Positions 1 to 12,023 of a stretch of 64,000 nt of DNA are shown here, piece after piece. The notes beneath the pieces were generated by a model. It had not been told where the DNA came from. It did no database searches and saw nothing but the letters and a program-made list of their open reading frames with translations. The position numbers and the translations under genes are program-made. The DNA is from JANXQG01 sp963719885. GTDB taxonomy: Bacteria > Planctomycetota > Planctomycetia > Pirellulales > Thermoguttaceae. The stretch spans positions 186,001-250,000 of the forward strand of contig CAVRDP010000007.1 in the NCBI GenBank assembly GCA_963719885.1. The letters run 5' to 3'. Within the stretch, counting starts at the first letter, position 1, and each line of letters begins with the position of its first letter.

Positions 1-3000
1 GCGTCGATCGCCGGGACCGTCACCCCGAGCCTGCTCGCTTCGGGCGGCACCTCCAGCCTCGGCATCATCGGCAACATGACCTTGCAGCCCAACTCGACGT
101 TGAACTTCAACTTCGGCGCTACTAGCGTCAACGACAATATTTCCATCACCGGCATCGCGACACTCTCCTCCGGCACCGATACGTTGAACATCGGCGTTTT
201 GAGCGGTCTGGGCCTCGGAGCCTACACCTTCCTCAACGCAGGCACGCTCAACGACTCGGCCAGTTGGACGATTACCGGCAACCCTAACCCGCTGCTCTGG
301 AATACCGCGGTCGTTCCCTCGGGCAACTCCCTGCAACTGCAGATTACCGCGATCGGGACGACGGTCACCTGGACCGGCGGCGCCACCAGTCATTGGAACA
401 CGGCCAACGCCAATTGGTCGCCAAGCAACTATGCCGACAACATGGACCCGGTCGTATTCGACAATACCGGTTCGGGGAGCCTGGGGGGCACGGCGATCGT
501 CATCGATGGGACCGTGCACCCTACCTCCGTGACCTTCAACAATGGCCCGACCGTGAACTACTCGTTCACGGGAGGCACGATCGCCGGCTTGGGGTCCGTT
601 ACGGTCCAGGGGGGCGGGCTGGTCACCTTCAGCAACACGAACACGTACACCGGCGCCACGCAGGTCACCAACGGCACGCTGACCATCAACGTCCCGGGCC
701 TGTTGACCGCCTCGGCCGTCACCGCGGGCTCGGCCGGAGTCGTGAACGTCAACGGCGCGATCCAGAACCCCTACGTGGCAGTGGCCTCCGGCGGCAGCCT
801 CAACGTGGGCAGCGGCGGATCCATCGCCTCGGCGACCACGCTGGCCAACAGCGGCGCGACCACCTTCAACAACGCGGCGCAGACCATCGCCTCACTCAAC
901 GGCGGAAGCACGGGCCTGGTGGTCCTCAACGGCACCGCCCTGAGCCTGACCGGCGGGACCTTCGCCGGCGGCATCCAGGGGAGCGGCAGCCTGGCGCTGG
1001 TCAACAGCGGCACCCTGGTCCTCAGCGGGGCCAACACCTGGTCCAATGGAACGACGATCAACGCCGGTTCGGCGCTGCAGGCCGCCTCGTTGCCGGCCGC
1101 CGGCTCGATCCTCAACAACGGCCAACTCGCGCTGACAAACGCCGGCCCCCTGACGGTTTCCACTCCCATGACCGGCAGCGGCCAATTGCTGCAAACGGGC
1201 GCCGGCGCCACGGTCCTGAGCACCTCGAACAACTACAGCGGCGGCACGAACGTCTCCGCCGGCACGCTGACGGCCACCATGGACGCTTCCCTGGGCACCG
1301 GCCCGCTCTCCATGGGAGCGGCGGCCACGGTGAACTTCACCAGCGCCACGCCTACCGTCTACGGGCTGTCGGGGGCCGGCAGCGTGGTCTTGGGCAACAG
1401 CCCCTTGGGCAGTACGAACCTGACCGTGAACGCGGCCAGCAACAGCACCTTTTCCGGGGTGATCTCGGAGGCCGCCGCCGGGCTGGGCAGCCTGACCAAG
1501 GCCGGCTCCGGCAGCCTGGCACTGGGCGCCGCCGCCACCTACAGCGGCCCCACGACCATCGTCGGCGGCACGCTCAAACTGGCAAGCGGCGGCGCGATCA
1601 GCCTGACCGACACCGGGACCCTGTGGGGTACCACGGTGCAGGCAAACACGAACAATTTCACGATCAGCCCCAACGCCAACGTCTTGGTGGTGGAGTTGGA
1701 CTGGCGGAACGTGAACGCCGCCCCCACCGTCACCTACAACGGCGTGGCCATGACCTCGGCCGTAACCCAGTTGGGTACGGCCGCGACCTTTATCAACTCG
1801 GCCATCTTCATCCTTCCCAGGACTTCGTCCGGCTTTGTCACGGGCCAGAGCCTGCCCCTGGCGGTCAACTTCAACGGTGCGATCACGGACGCCGCGATCG
1901 ACGCCTTTTCGCTGGGTGGGGTGAACCTCGCGCAACTTCCCGGTTCCTCCTTGCCGAGCTCAACGGTCGCAACCGATAATGAAGCCGGTGTCAGCAGCCT
2001 TTCGCTCTCGCTCTCGGGCATCAGCACCCCGGGGTCTTGGGCCGCCTACACGACGGACTACCGCCTGGGAACCAACGCCCTTCTCAACGCCACGCTTACG
2101 GCAGGGACGGCGGGCACGCTGATCACTTCCGGCAACGGCGGCAGTCCCGCCAACGGCAACTTCTGGGACGTTAGCAACGCGAACTGCATCGACGCCGGCG
2201 CGCTGATCCCCAATATCACCTCCAGCAGCGTGACCCTCACGGAGACGGCCGGCGGCGTCGCCGGCCCCCACTGGACGATGGCGGGGGCCGTCTTCGTGCC
2301 GAGCAACGGCAACACTCTGCCGCCCGCCACCACCGTGCAGCTTGGCGCCGCCGCCGGCACGCCCACTTTGGACCTCAACGGCAGCAGCCAACAGGTTGCC
2401 GGCTTGTCGGACTACGGGGGCTTTACCAACGGCCTGGTGACCAACAACTCGGCCATACCCGCGACCCTGACGCTCAGCGCCACGGGCGGTTCGACGACTT
2501 TCAGCGGCACGATCCAGAACGGCAGCGGGGCACCCCCTGGGTCGGGCACGACGGCCCTGGTGATCAACGGCAGCGGCACGCAAGTCCTCGCCGGCTCGAA
2601 CGCTTACTCGGGCGGCACGACCGTCACCGCCGGCACGCTGACCGCCGTCGTCAACGCCGCGCTGGGAAACGGCCCCCTCTCCGTGGCCGCGGTTGGCCAG
2701 GTGAACTTGCTTAGCGCCGCGCCTACCGTGTACGGCCTGGCCGGCGCCGGCAACGTGGTGTTGGGCAACCCCTCCGTCGGCCCCGCCAACCTGACCGTCA
2801 ACAGCCTGAGCAGCAGCACTTTTTCCGGCGTCATTTCCGAGGCCGGTTCCCTCGCCGTTTCCAACAGCCTGACCAAGACCGGGCCGGGCAGTTTGACCCT
2901 CTCCGGCATCAACACCTACGGCGGCGGCACCACCATCAGTCAAGGCTTCCTGGCCGGCGGCGTCCTCAGTCTCGGTCCCGGCGCCATCACCCTGGCCGGC

Positions 3001-6000
3001 GGCACGTTCCATCCCGTCGGCGCCGCGCCGGGACTGGCCGTGAGTTTTTACAAGCCCGATGCGGGGACAACCAACTCCGCCAGCTACGCCGCTCTCCAGG
3101 CATGGCTGGCGGGCGAGACGGCCGTCTACGCCACCAGCAGCACCGCGGACGGCAACACGCAGTTCAACTTCAATGGGCCCAACGGCAACGGCGGCCAGGC
3201 ATTCAACGGCACCAACGGCCCCGGCAACATCGGTTACACCGACAGCGCCGGCGGCAACAATTACACCGCAGTTTTCACGGGCTTCATCTACCTGAACGCA
3301 AACCAGACTTATACCTTTGCCACCAGGAGCGACGATGGCAGCATGCTCTTCATCAACGGCCAGACGGTCGTCAACAACAACGTCTACCAGGGCATGACCA
3401 CCGTGAGCGGTTCCGTGAGCGAGGCCACGTCCGGGTACTATCCGCTTGAAGTCGAGTATTACCAGGGTGGCGGCGGCGCCGGACTGGAGGTCTACTCCGA
3501 CGCCGGCAATACCGTGTTGCAAAACGGCCAGGTCTCGCAGGGCATTCCCGTCAACAACAACCTCTTCAGCAACAACGTGGTGGTCACGGCCAATTCCACG
3601 CTCGACTTGCCGGGCTACGTGCCCTTCGGATTCGGCACGCTCAGTATCGGCGGCAACACGCTGCACGTGACCAGCGGGCCCGGCACCGCCAACTTCACGG
3701 GCACGACCTTCAGCGGCGCGCCGACCTTCGACGTGCAGGGGGCCAACGTCCTGAACCTGGGCACGATTTCCGGGGCCTACGGGTTCAACACGACCGGCAG
3801 CGGCACTTTGATCGTCTCCGGCACGAACAACACCGGCGCGGTGACGGTCAACGGCGGCAGCCTGCTGGCGGTCGAACAGACCGCCGCGGCAGGCCCGTTG
3901 GGCAGCGCGTCGCTGATCCTCAACAACGGCACGCTGGTCCTGGCGAACACCTCGACCGCCGGGTCGACCTTCGACGCGATCACGAACAACCCCCTCGCCC
4001 TGGCCGGGAGCAACGATTCGATTATCGCCGGCAGCCTGTTGGCGGGGGTCGCCAACGGCAGCGTCACCTTGGGCGGCACGGGCACGCTGCCGGTCGCGGC
4101 CGGGCAGACCTTGAACCTGGGCGCAACCAACGGCTATACGCTGGCCATCGGTGCCGCGTTGCAATTCGCCAACAGCGGCACGATTTCCGCCGGCCCGGGC
4201 AGCGTCACGCTGTACGCCGCCAATCTCAACGGTTCCGGCGGAACGCTCTCGGCCTCCGCCGGCGGGACCCTGGTCCTGCCGAACAACATGGCGGGAGTCG
4301 ACGCCGTTTACGCGCCGGCCAGCGGCGGCACCGTGCAATTCACGGGCGATTATCAGGACCTGGTGGCCAACTTGCAGCCCGCCGTGGGCGGCACCCTCCT
4401 TTTCAGCAGCTCGACCAGCATGAGTGGCACGCTCAACGTGGCGGGCGGGGCTTTTGTGGCGGGCAACACGAATTCCTTCGGCACGCTGACCTTGCAAATC
4501 AACGGCGGCACGCTCGGCGCCTCGACGGCCTTGACGGGCACGAACGCCGTCTCCAATCCCTTGATTTGGGGCGCGAACGCCCCTCCCACGCTGAACTTCG
4601 GCGGCACGGCCATGCTGCAACTGAGCTCGTCGCTGGTGCTGACCGCCAGCGGCACGGCGTACAATCTCAACGACCCCAACGTCCACGGGACGCTCTCGGG
4701 CGCGATCAGCGGCCCCGGTCTGCTGAACATCACCGGCTATCCCACGCTCTCCAACACCAATACCTACACCGGCGGCACGACCTTCAATCCCGCCACCAAC
4801 GCCACGATCAACAACAATCAGGCCTTCGGCAGCGGGCTGTTGACCTTCAACAACGGCGGCTTCAGTGCAAGCACGGTGCTGACGGGCAGCAACGCCATCG
4901 CCAACCCCTGGACGATTCCCGCCGGCTCGGCCGCCTACTTCAGCGGCGTGAATGGCACGGCCAATAGCTTCGAGCTTTCCGGCAGCGGATCGCTCCCGGC
5001 GGGCAATGAAACCATCCACATTCCGAATTATTACTTCGCCAACCAGAATAACAACACCAACCAAGGCCTGAAGGTCATCCTCTCCGGATTGATCTCGGGC
5101 CCCGGCGCTCAGCCGTGGCAACGACGCCAACACCAACAACAACACGTTGAACGGCACGGTCGTCATCAACAATCCCTTGAACAACTTCAGCGGCGGGTTC
5201 ACGCTGAACAGCGACGGCGGCAACATCAACGTCCAGGGCGCCAGCACGACCCTCAGCAACGGCACCGTGAGCAGCGGCCCGCTGGGCACCGGGAGCATTA
5301 CCATCGGCGACACGAACTATGGCGACTCGCTCGGGCTGTTGAACAGCTCGACGGCGGCCGCGACGCTCGCCAATCCGGTGACGGTCTACGACAACGCGGC
5401 CTATTGGAGCGTCTCCGGCCTGACGCTGAGCGGCTCCATGACCCTGGCGGGGCGCGGCCAGAACATCGGCACGGTGGGTACCGTCCAGAACGTCTACAAC
5501 GGGGTCACCAACTTCTACCTCGGCACGAACTACAACGGCAATAACGCCCCCTTCAGCAATAGCAGCGTCACCTTCAGCGGCGTAATCAGCGGCGGAACGA
5601 CAAACACCGGGGGACTTCTCTATCCCAACGGCATCAATCTCCGCAGCGGCAGCGGCGCCGGCGGTCTGACGCTCAGCGGAGTGAACACCTATACGGGCCC
5701 GACCTCGATTACCTACGGCACGCTGATCGCCGGCGGCAACGCCCCCAGCGGCAGCCCGGGCGTGTTCGGCAACGCCACCAGCGCGATCACCATCGGCGAC
5801 GGCAACTCCGGCGGCAATCCGGCCGCCCTGGTGACCAACGGCGCTTACGAGATCGACCGTCCGATCACCATCAACGCCACGGCCGGCCCCACGACCCTGG
5901 GGACCGTTGCCGGCGGCACGTCGACCTATACCGGCGTCATCACCCAGAACAACGCCACCAGCCTCACGCTCACTTCGCCGGCCGGCGGCGCCGTCTTGTT

Positions 6001-9000
6001 CAGCGGCAGCATCACGGGAAGCGGCGGAGTAACCATCGCCGCGGCCAGCAATATCGTCTTCAGCGGCTCGAACTTCAACGGCGGCGCAACCAACGTCAAC
6101 GGCGGCACGCTCACGCTCAGCAACGGCACAATCGGAGGCGGCACGGTGGCCGTGGCGGCCGGCGGCACGCTGGCCGGCGCCGGCGCCGTCAACGTTCCGA
6201 CCGTCGTCAACGGGGTCCTCAGCCCCTCGCTGGGCAGTCCGCTGATCATCGCCAACACGCTCACGCTGAACGACGGATCGAGCTTTGCCATGCTTGCCGG
6301 CGGCGGGACGGTGGGACTGGCGCAGGTCTCGACCTTGAGTTACGCCAGCAGCGCCGGGCTGACCCTGGTGCCGTTGCCGCAGGACCTCACCACGCTCAAC
6401 GGCACGAGTAATTACACGTTCCTGACTTGGACTGCCGCCGGGCCGGCCCCCGGCATCCAGGCCAACTGGAACGTCGCCCAACCGAACGTCGTCTCTTGGA
6501 CGGGAGCAATCGACCAGTCCACCTGGAGCACGGTCGGCAACTGGAACGGCGTGAACGTCAGCGGCGGAACTATCTTGGCCGTTGACGACGGCGGTACCAA
6601 CGGCCATCTCGAGGTCGACGGCCTGTCCGTAACGTCGGCCAGCGGTCCGACCGCGACCTCCAACGTGTTCATCCAAAGTTCCTCGGGGGCCAACGTGATC
6701 GGGCCCACCGGCGCCGCCAGCGTCCTGAGTTTGACGCTCGGCTCGCCCAGCGGCGCAACGAACATGCTCAATCTCGGCAGCGGCCCGCTTTCCGTCACCG
6801 GCACGGCCGGCACGACCGTAAACGCGACGGGCGTACTGAATGTCGGCGGCGGGACCCTGCAGACCACCGGGCTGAACCTCTCCGGCAGCGCCAGCCTGAC
6901 AACGGGCGGAAGCCTGGGCGTGACCAACACCGCGACCGTCAACGCGGCGGCGTTGCTCGCCATCGGCGCAGGCGCCGCGCAGGTCGGGACGCTCAACCTC
7001 TCGGGAACCGCCAGCCTGGGAGCGGGCGGAAGCCTGGGCGTGACCAACACCGCGACCGTCAACGCGGCGGCCTTGCTCGCCATCGGCGCAGGCGCCGCGC
7101 AGGCCGGGACGCTCAACCTCTCGGGAACCGCCAGCCTGGCAGCGGGCGGAAGCCTGACCGTGGCCAGCGCCGCGACCGTCAACGCGGCGGCCCTGCTGGC
7201 CGTCGGCAGCGGCTCCGTGCAGGTCGGGACGTTGAACCTCGCCGCCAACAGTTCCCTCACCATGAACGGCGGTAATTTGACGCTCACCGCTCCCACCACA
7301 ATTGCCGCGGGCCCCGCGTTCGTCCTCGGCCCCGCGGGCGGGACGATCAACATCCCCTTCACGGCCGCAGGGCTTATCGACGGCGCAACCGAGACCGGCA
7401 TGGTGAGGCTCTTGGGGCAAATCACCGGCAGCGGCGGCCTGACCGTCAATGGCGGCAGCGGCAGCAACATGGGCCCCGGCTATAACGCCAGCGCCCGTAT
7501 CTGTTGATCCTCAACAGCTCGAATTTGAACAATTACACGGGCAATACGACCATCAATAATGCAACCGTTACGAACGATTCGAATATTCCCCTGGGGGTGA
7601 ATCTCCTGCCTGCAACCACGGTCCTCACGCTCACGAACTCCGCCGTCTTCGCCCTCTGGCAAGGCAATGCCGCGCAAACTCTGGCCGGCCTGGCGGGCGA
7701 CAGCACCACGGCCATCGGCACGGAGAATAACAGCAGCCCGTCGTCGCTCACCATCAATCCGGCGGTCGGCATGACCTACACCTACGCCGGCATGATCGGC
7801 GACGTGGAAGTCCTCGGCCGCGGCCGCAATCCCGGCACCGCCCTCACGCTGACCATCGGCGGGCAGGGCACGCAAGTGCTGACCGGCTCGGACCTGTTTA
7901 CCGGAATTGCCAGCAACCTGGTCATCAGCAGCGGCACGCTGCAAATGGGCAACGGCGGGGCCACGGGCTCGCTCGCGCCCAACGCCCCGATCATGGATAA
8001 CGGTGCGCTCGTTTTCGACCGCGGCAATACGGTGACGCAGGGGACCGATTTCAGCAATGCCCCGGTCAACGGGACGGGTTCCCTGGTGCAGGCCGGCAGC
8101 GGCCTGCTGGTCTTGAACGTCGTCAACGGCTACAGCGGCGGCACGACCGTCAGCAACGGCACGCTGCAACTGGGCAACATCAGCGCCCTGGGCACGGGCG
8201 GACTGACGGCCAACGCGGGAGTCGTCGACCTGGCCGGCAACAGCCCGACCATCGCCGGCCTGAGCGGCGCGGCGGGCACGATCACGAACAGCGCCACCAA
8301 TGCCCAACTATTGACCATAGCCCAAAGCGGCTCGAGCACTTTCAGCGGCTCGATCCAGAACGGCGTGGGCGGCGTGAACCTGACGGTGAGCGGCGGCACG
8401 CAGGTCCTGGCCGGCGTGAACAGCAGCTACACGGGCCCCACGACCGTCAGCGGCGGGGTGCTGGCCGTCACCAGCCTGGCCATCGGCGGCAGCCCCAGCA
8501 GCATCGGGGCCTCGCCCAACGCCTACCAATTCCTCGTCATCGATAACGGCACGTTGCAGTACGTCGGCACCGGCTCGACCACCGACCGGCAATTCACGGT
8601 CGGACCCTCGGGCATGGCCACGATCGACGCCTCCGGCAGCGGTCCGCTGGTCTTCAGCAATACGAACGCGGGCGTGGCCACCGTGTACAGCGGCAGCAAC
8701 ACGCTCACCTTGACCGGCAGCAACACGGGGGCCAATACCTTCGGGCTGGTAATCAACGACGGAGGTATCAACACGTCGTTGGTGAAGAACGGCCCGGGCA
8801 CCTGGGTCTTGAACGGGCAGTCAGTCTACAGCGGGAATACGACGGTCCAACAGGGGACGCTCGTGCTGTCAGCCGCCGCCCTTCCGCCCGGCGGCGCGGT
8901 GCTGGATGAAACGGCGATCACCGTCGCCAGCGGGGCCACCCTGGCGATACAGCCCGCCGGCACCACGATGATTACCGGCACTTCGTCGGGAACGGGCATC

Positions 9001-10164
9001 GGGGCCACCCTGACCCTGCAACACGGCTCGACCTTCGACATGACGCCCGACGGCACGATCGGCAGCTTCACGCTGCAGAATGAAGTGTCCAGCGGCGTCG
9101 GCCTCACGCTCTACGGGGCCACGCTGAAGTTCAACCTGGGCGCCGCCGGCGCCGACGAGTTGATCGCCTCGGGTTACTCGGCAGCATGCCCCTCCGGCAC
9201 GAATATGATCAGCATCAGCGGCGTGGGTAACAGTCTTCTCCCGACGGGCACCACCTACTATCCCTTGATTGTCGCCACCGGCGGCACGCTGACCGGCGAC
9301 TTCGCCCTCTCGTCCAGCACGGTTTCGGTGGACGGCTCGACCTACGACCTCGCGTTGCATAATTCGGGCGGCACAGAGTCGATTTCGGCGACATTGGCCA
9401 ATGCGGCGACCTTCTCCGGTTCCGGCGTTTGGGTTTCCAACAGCGGTTCGAACTGGAGCACCCCTGCTTCGAACTGGCTCGATAATAGCGGCAACGGCGT
9501 TCAGGCTGCACCGGGTGTTCCGCCCAGGCCGGCCAATACGGACACGGCTATTTTCAGTGGTTCCGGTTCGGTCACGGCGATCAATCTCGACGTGCCCGGC
9601 ATTAGCCTGGCAAGCGTGAACTTCAGCAACAAGAACTACTCGCTCACGGGCAGCACCCTGACGATGAACGGCTCGAGTTCGGGCACGGCCACCATGACGG
9701 TCTCCAGCGGCACGCAGGAGATCGACAGCGCGGTGGAGATTGCCGGCGGAAATCTGGCGATCAGCCTGACCAATACCGGCCGGCTGGCTCTTACCAACAA
9801 CATCTCGGACGACGTTGCTGCGAGCGGCACCCCGCGTTCCTTGACGCTCACCAGCGCCGACGGCACGGGCACGCTGGTCCTCAGCGGTTCCAACACCTAC
9901 GGCGGCGGCACGGATGTGGCGTCGGGCACGTTGATTGCAATGAACTCCGCCTCCATTCCGAGCGGGACGAGCTTGATCGTCGGCTCCGGCGGCGCGTTTA
10001 CTTTCGCTCCGGCGACGACGCTGGCACCGGCCGCGTCGAACGTGGCGTCGGCCAGCCTTACGGTCGAGCCGGTGCCGGAACCGGGAACGATCGCCTTGTT
10101 GCTGGCGGCCGTGGGAGCATGGTGCGGGCGGCGGATTGTACGACGGCGAAGCAGGCAGAGTTGA
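1..10164 (+). CDS. Giant PEP-CTERM autotransporter-associated beta-strand repeat protein 1 (5' partial, two frameshifts)
   Basis: The frame is open from the left edge, so the start and signal peptide lie outside the window; about 3,390 residues are visible. The protein is almost entirely Gly/Asn/Thr/Ser-rich beta repeats of the type LTKTGPGSLTLSG..TYGGGTT (PATR / TIGR02601-like), expected to fold as a long beta-helix at the cell surface. A PA14-like module (about 3040-3510, with RSDDGSMLFINGQ) suggests carbohydrate binding. The C-terminus (from about 10072) is a PEP-CTERM signal: VPEPGTIALLLAAVG followed by an Arg-rich tail, so exosortase-type sorting is likely. Reading passes from frame 1 to 2 near 5107 (GGCGCTC where GGCGCGCTC is expected) and back to 1 near 7490 (one C missing; the paralogous site at 26250 is intact). 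Both breaks are probably sequence errors. The ligand and exact role cannot be told from sequence. Confidence 0.85.
6881..7240 (+). repeat. Three tandem 120-bp in-frame repeats
   Basis: Three consecutive units of exactly 120 bp (6881-7000, 7001-7120, 7121-7240) each encode 40 residues built around LNLSGTASL..GGSLGVTNTATVNAAALLAIGAGAAQ. Units 1 and 2 are nearly identical; unit 3 has diverged (LTVASAATVNAAALLAVGSGSVQ). The homogeneity points to recent duplication or conversion of one rung set of the beta-helix. Confidence 0.9.
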
Positions 10165-10243
10165 GTACTGAGTGCTGAAGAACCATCCGGTTGCCGCGGC
10201 AGGCTTTCCCGAGCTTGGATCTGCTGCGGCAACCGGTTTTTTT
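7340..10243 (+). repeat. Long direct repeat, copy A (3' end of giant gene 1 plus terminator)
   Basis: From the codons after GGTINIPFTA through the PEP-CTERM tail and the downstream terminator, this segment is nearly identical to 26107-29238. Long stretches match base for base, for example the region around 8200-8520 against 27170-27500. The other copy carries about 215 bp of extra repeat near 26890-27110. Confidence 0.9.
10187..10243 (+). terminator. Intrinsic terminator of giant gene 1
   Basis: A 16-bp stem with one mismatch (CCGGTTGCCGCGGCAG at 10187-10202 and its complement at 10221-10236) is followed directly by seven T. It lies 23 bp after the stop codon. The same element follows giant gene 2. 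Confidence 0.85.
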
Positions 10244-10345
10244 CTTGCAGCGCCGCTTTTTCTTGAGATTGCACAGTATTCGTCCCCGCCCGGATTATTC
10301 ACGTAGGCAATGTGCGTTGTGTGACGTTTTTGTTGCGCTGTAAGG

Positions 10346-10554
10346 AGGGGCGTTTACGCCCGTTCCCCGCTTTAGCGGGTACTAGGCCCGGCATTTATGC
10401 CGGGTTGGTTGCTTTTTTCGTCCGGGCAGGAGCCGCGTAAACGCGGCTGACAGGCGGTTTTTCAGAGGCAAGAGACGCTGCATTCGCACGATCACCCGGC
10501 ATGAATGCCGGGCCTATTACCGGCTGAAGCCGAAAACGGGCGTAAACACCCGTC
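10346..10554. repeat. Array of short palindromic hairpins (REP-like), copy 1
   Basis: At least six small perfect hairpins with loops of 2-4 bases stand side by side: GGGCG-TTTA-CGCCC, CCCGC-TTTA-GCGGG, CCCGGCAT-TT-ATGCCGGG, GCCGCG-TAAA-CGCGGC, CCCGGCA-TGAA-TGCCGGG and a GGGCG-TAAA half. The last third (10497-10554) recurs nearly unchanged at 11442-11502. No gene is apparent in 10244-10850; this array is its main content. Confidence 0.8.
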
Positions 10555-10850
10555 CTTCCAGCGGAACGAAAACGCCGCACGACGCACATACCCTTGCTTC
10601 CAGCGCGTGCTTGAAACGACCAGCGGCGCGCACGAAACCCGTCATCAGAGGGAGACTTTTCGCGTCGTTTTGCCGTTCAAATCTCCGGCAATCCGCTCTT
10701 TTTCTCGCATTGCTCTAACCTGGCGGCAGGCAACGGCTTACGGCGCCGCTGGCGCTGTGTCAGGCCCTCCCGGAGCGATCTCCACTGTAGCAAATCGCCG
10801 GATAATTCGTATTATTCCGTAACTACAGACGAGTCAAGGAGACCCTGGAA

Positions 10851-11292
10851 ATGATCGACAAACTGAACGAGCGCTACGACACGATCTACCGCAAGGCGCG
10901 TGGAGGGCCTGGACCGCTCGCAGGCCGACGAGGAAATTCGCACGGTCACCGACTGCCCCGGCGACGACTCGAAAAACAAGCGGTCCGTCCGCACCAAGAC
11001 CCGGGCCGGCAACCCCGCCTGGCTGACCCGCGCCCAGGCCGCCCTGGATGCGACCGCCAAGCTGCTGAAGGAGATGGGATTGGACCACATCGTGCTGGAC
11101 CAACTCGTCCGCAAGACGCTGCTCTTCTGCGAGCAGAAAAAGCCTGATTTCGTGGGCATCGAGGCCGAACAGTTCCAGGAATTGCTGGTCCACGAGCCGG
11201 GTTTATGGCAGGCCACAATCGATTGTTATCGCGTTTCGTTTCCGATTGTCAGGCCCGCTTACGGGCCTCCTTCCTCCAGGAACATCGCATGA
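10851..11292 (+). pseudogene. Hypothetical protein gene, frameshifted and probably truncated
   Basis: An AAGGAG ribosome site at 10837 precedes ATG 10851 (MIDKLNERYDTIYRKAR). The frame then breaks near 10897, where restoring a GC in GCGCGC gives VEGLDRSQADEEIRTVT and a continuous basic, Leu-rich protein (LDHIVLDQLVRKTLLFCEQ). The tail after about residue 125 is translated from the palindrome AGGCCCGCTTACGGGCCT, so the natural C-terminus may have been replaced by repeat DNA. I do not recognise the family. The stop codon overlaps the next start as ATGA at 11289, which would allow translational coupling. Confidence 0.45.
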
Positions 11293-11474
11293 GCCGAAAC
11301 TATTCCTCCAACGTCAACCTCCACTTGATGTGGCACTCTAAGCACATTACGGAGATTCAAACGGCCATTGCGCGCAGGAACCCCGTGAACGGGGTTGACA
11401 TCGCGGGCGTGCGGGACGAAGGTCAGTCGCGACTCGGCCAACCCGGCATGAATGCCGGGCCGACTACCGGCTGA
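11289..11474 (+). pseudogene. N-terminal remnant of a REP-associated / IS200-type (Y1) transposase
   Basis: The ORF starts MSRNYSSNVNLHLMWHSKHI. This resembles the N-terminus of Y1 (HUH) transposases common in planctomycetes, where an 'INLHxxWHTK'-type first strand precedes the HUH motif; the family match is from memory. After about 20 residues the similarity stops, and the rest is read through palindromic repeat DNA (CCCCGTGAACGGGG at 11381, then the 11442 array). No HUH motif or catalytic Tyr remains. Hairpin arrays on both sides fit the usual pairing of REP palindromes with such transposases. Confidence 0.5.
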
Positions 11475-11502
11475 AGCCGAAAACGGGCGTAAACGCCCGT
11501 CC
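11442..11502. repeat. Array of short palindromic hairpins, copy 2
   Basis: CCCGGCATGAATGCCGGG, GGCTGAAGCC and ACGGGCGTAAACGCCCGT occur in the same order and spacing as at 10497-10554. Between 11503 and 12023 I see no supported gene, only a possible promoter at 11834. Confidence 0.8.
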
Positions 11503-11833
11503 CTATACCGGAACAATAACGCCATATACGGAACATGGTGATTTTGGGCATATCCTGCCAGTTTTGCGCAGACCACCGCCGCCCTACGGTGAGAACTCCT
11601 GTTTAGTGACTTATGTCCAGTATAAAATGGCCAACGGGCAAGAAAAAACACGGCTGCCAGGCCGAACCGAGGGCAACGTCCGCTTCGGCGCTGGCCCCGT
11701 CCAAGGCTTGATTGTCGTCGCAAGTGGTTGCAGCTAAACGCGTTGCGCAATTGATCGTTCCCCAGGTACTTTTTCGTTGGCTTTGGCGCGGCAAAATTTT
11801 CCGGGAAATCCTGCCTTTTTGGGGGTTAAAAGG

Positions 11834-11861
11834 TTGCGTTTTCCGCTTTTTCTGGTAAGAT
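11834..11861 (+). promoter_or_regulatory. Possible sigma70-like promoter for giant gene 2
   Basis: TTGCGT and TAAGAT are separated by 16 bp, about 160 bp upstream of the ATG at 12024. Only moderate agreement with consensus; no experimental support. Confidence 0.3.
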
Positions 11862-12023
11862 CGGTGGTATTGTCGGGGTGGTCCCCAGCAAGCGAGCCGG
11901 CCCGCATGCCTTCTTTTGAGGACTTTGCAGCGAAGAACGTAAGGGCCGTCGGTCTACATAAATTCATATTGATCGAGTGTTTCAAGACCCGATTTCGGGC
12001 AATTGCGAGTGGAGGAGTGGTTC

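Noticed and set aside
1960..5313. Very long minus-strand reading frame (1,117 codons), and others like it (892-1935, 5075-7420, 15352-16821, 17691-19799, 21158-22993, 22066-23856, 27283-29268)
   Set aside because: They mirror the giant genes. High GC at codon third positions of the repeat protein removes stops on the opposite strand. The translations are Arg/Gly/Ala-rich without any domain, signal or start context.
6881..7240. Tandem repeats as a CRISPR array
   Set aside because: The 120-bp units are in-frame coding repeats without unique spacers, and no cas gene is nearby.
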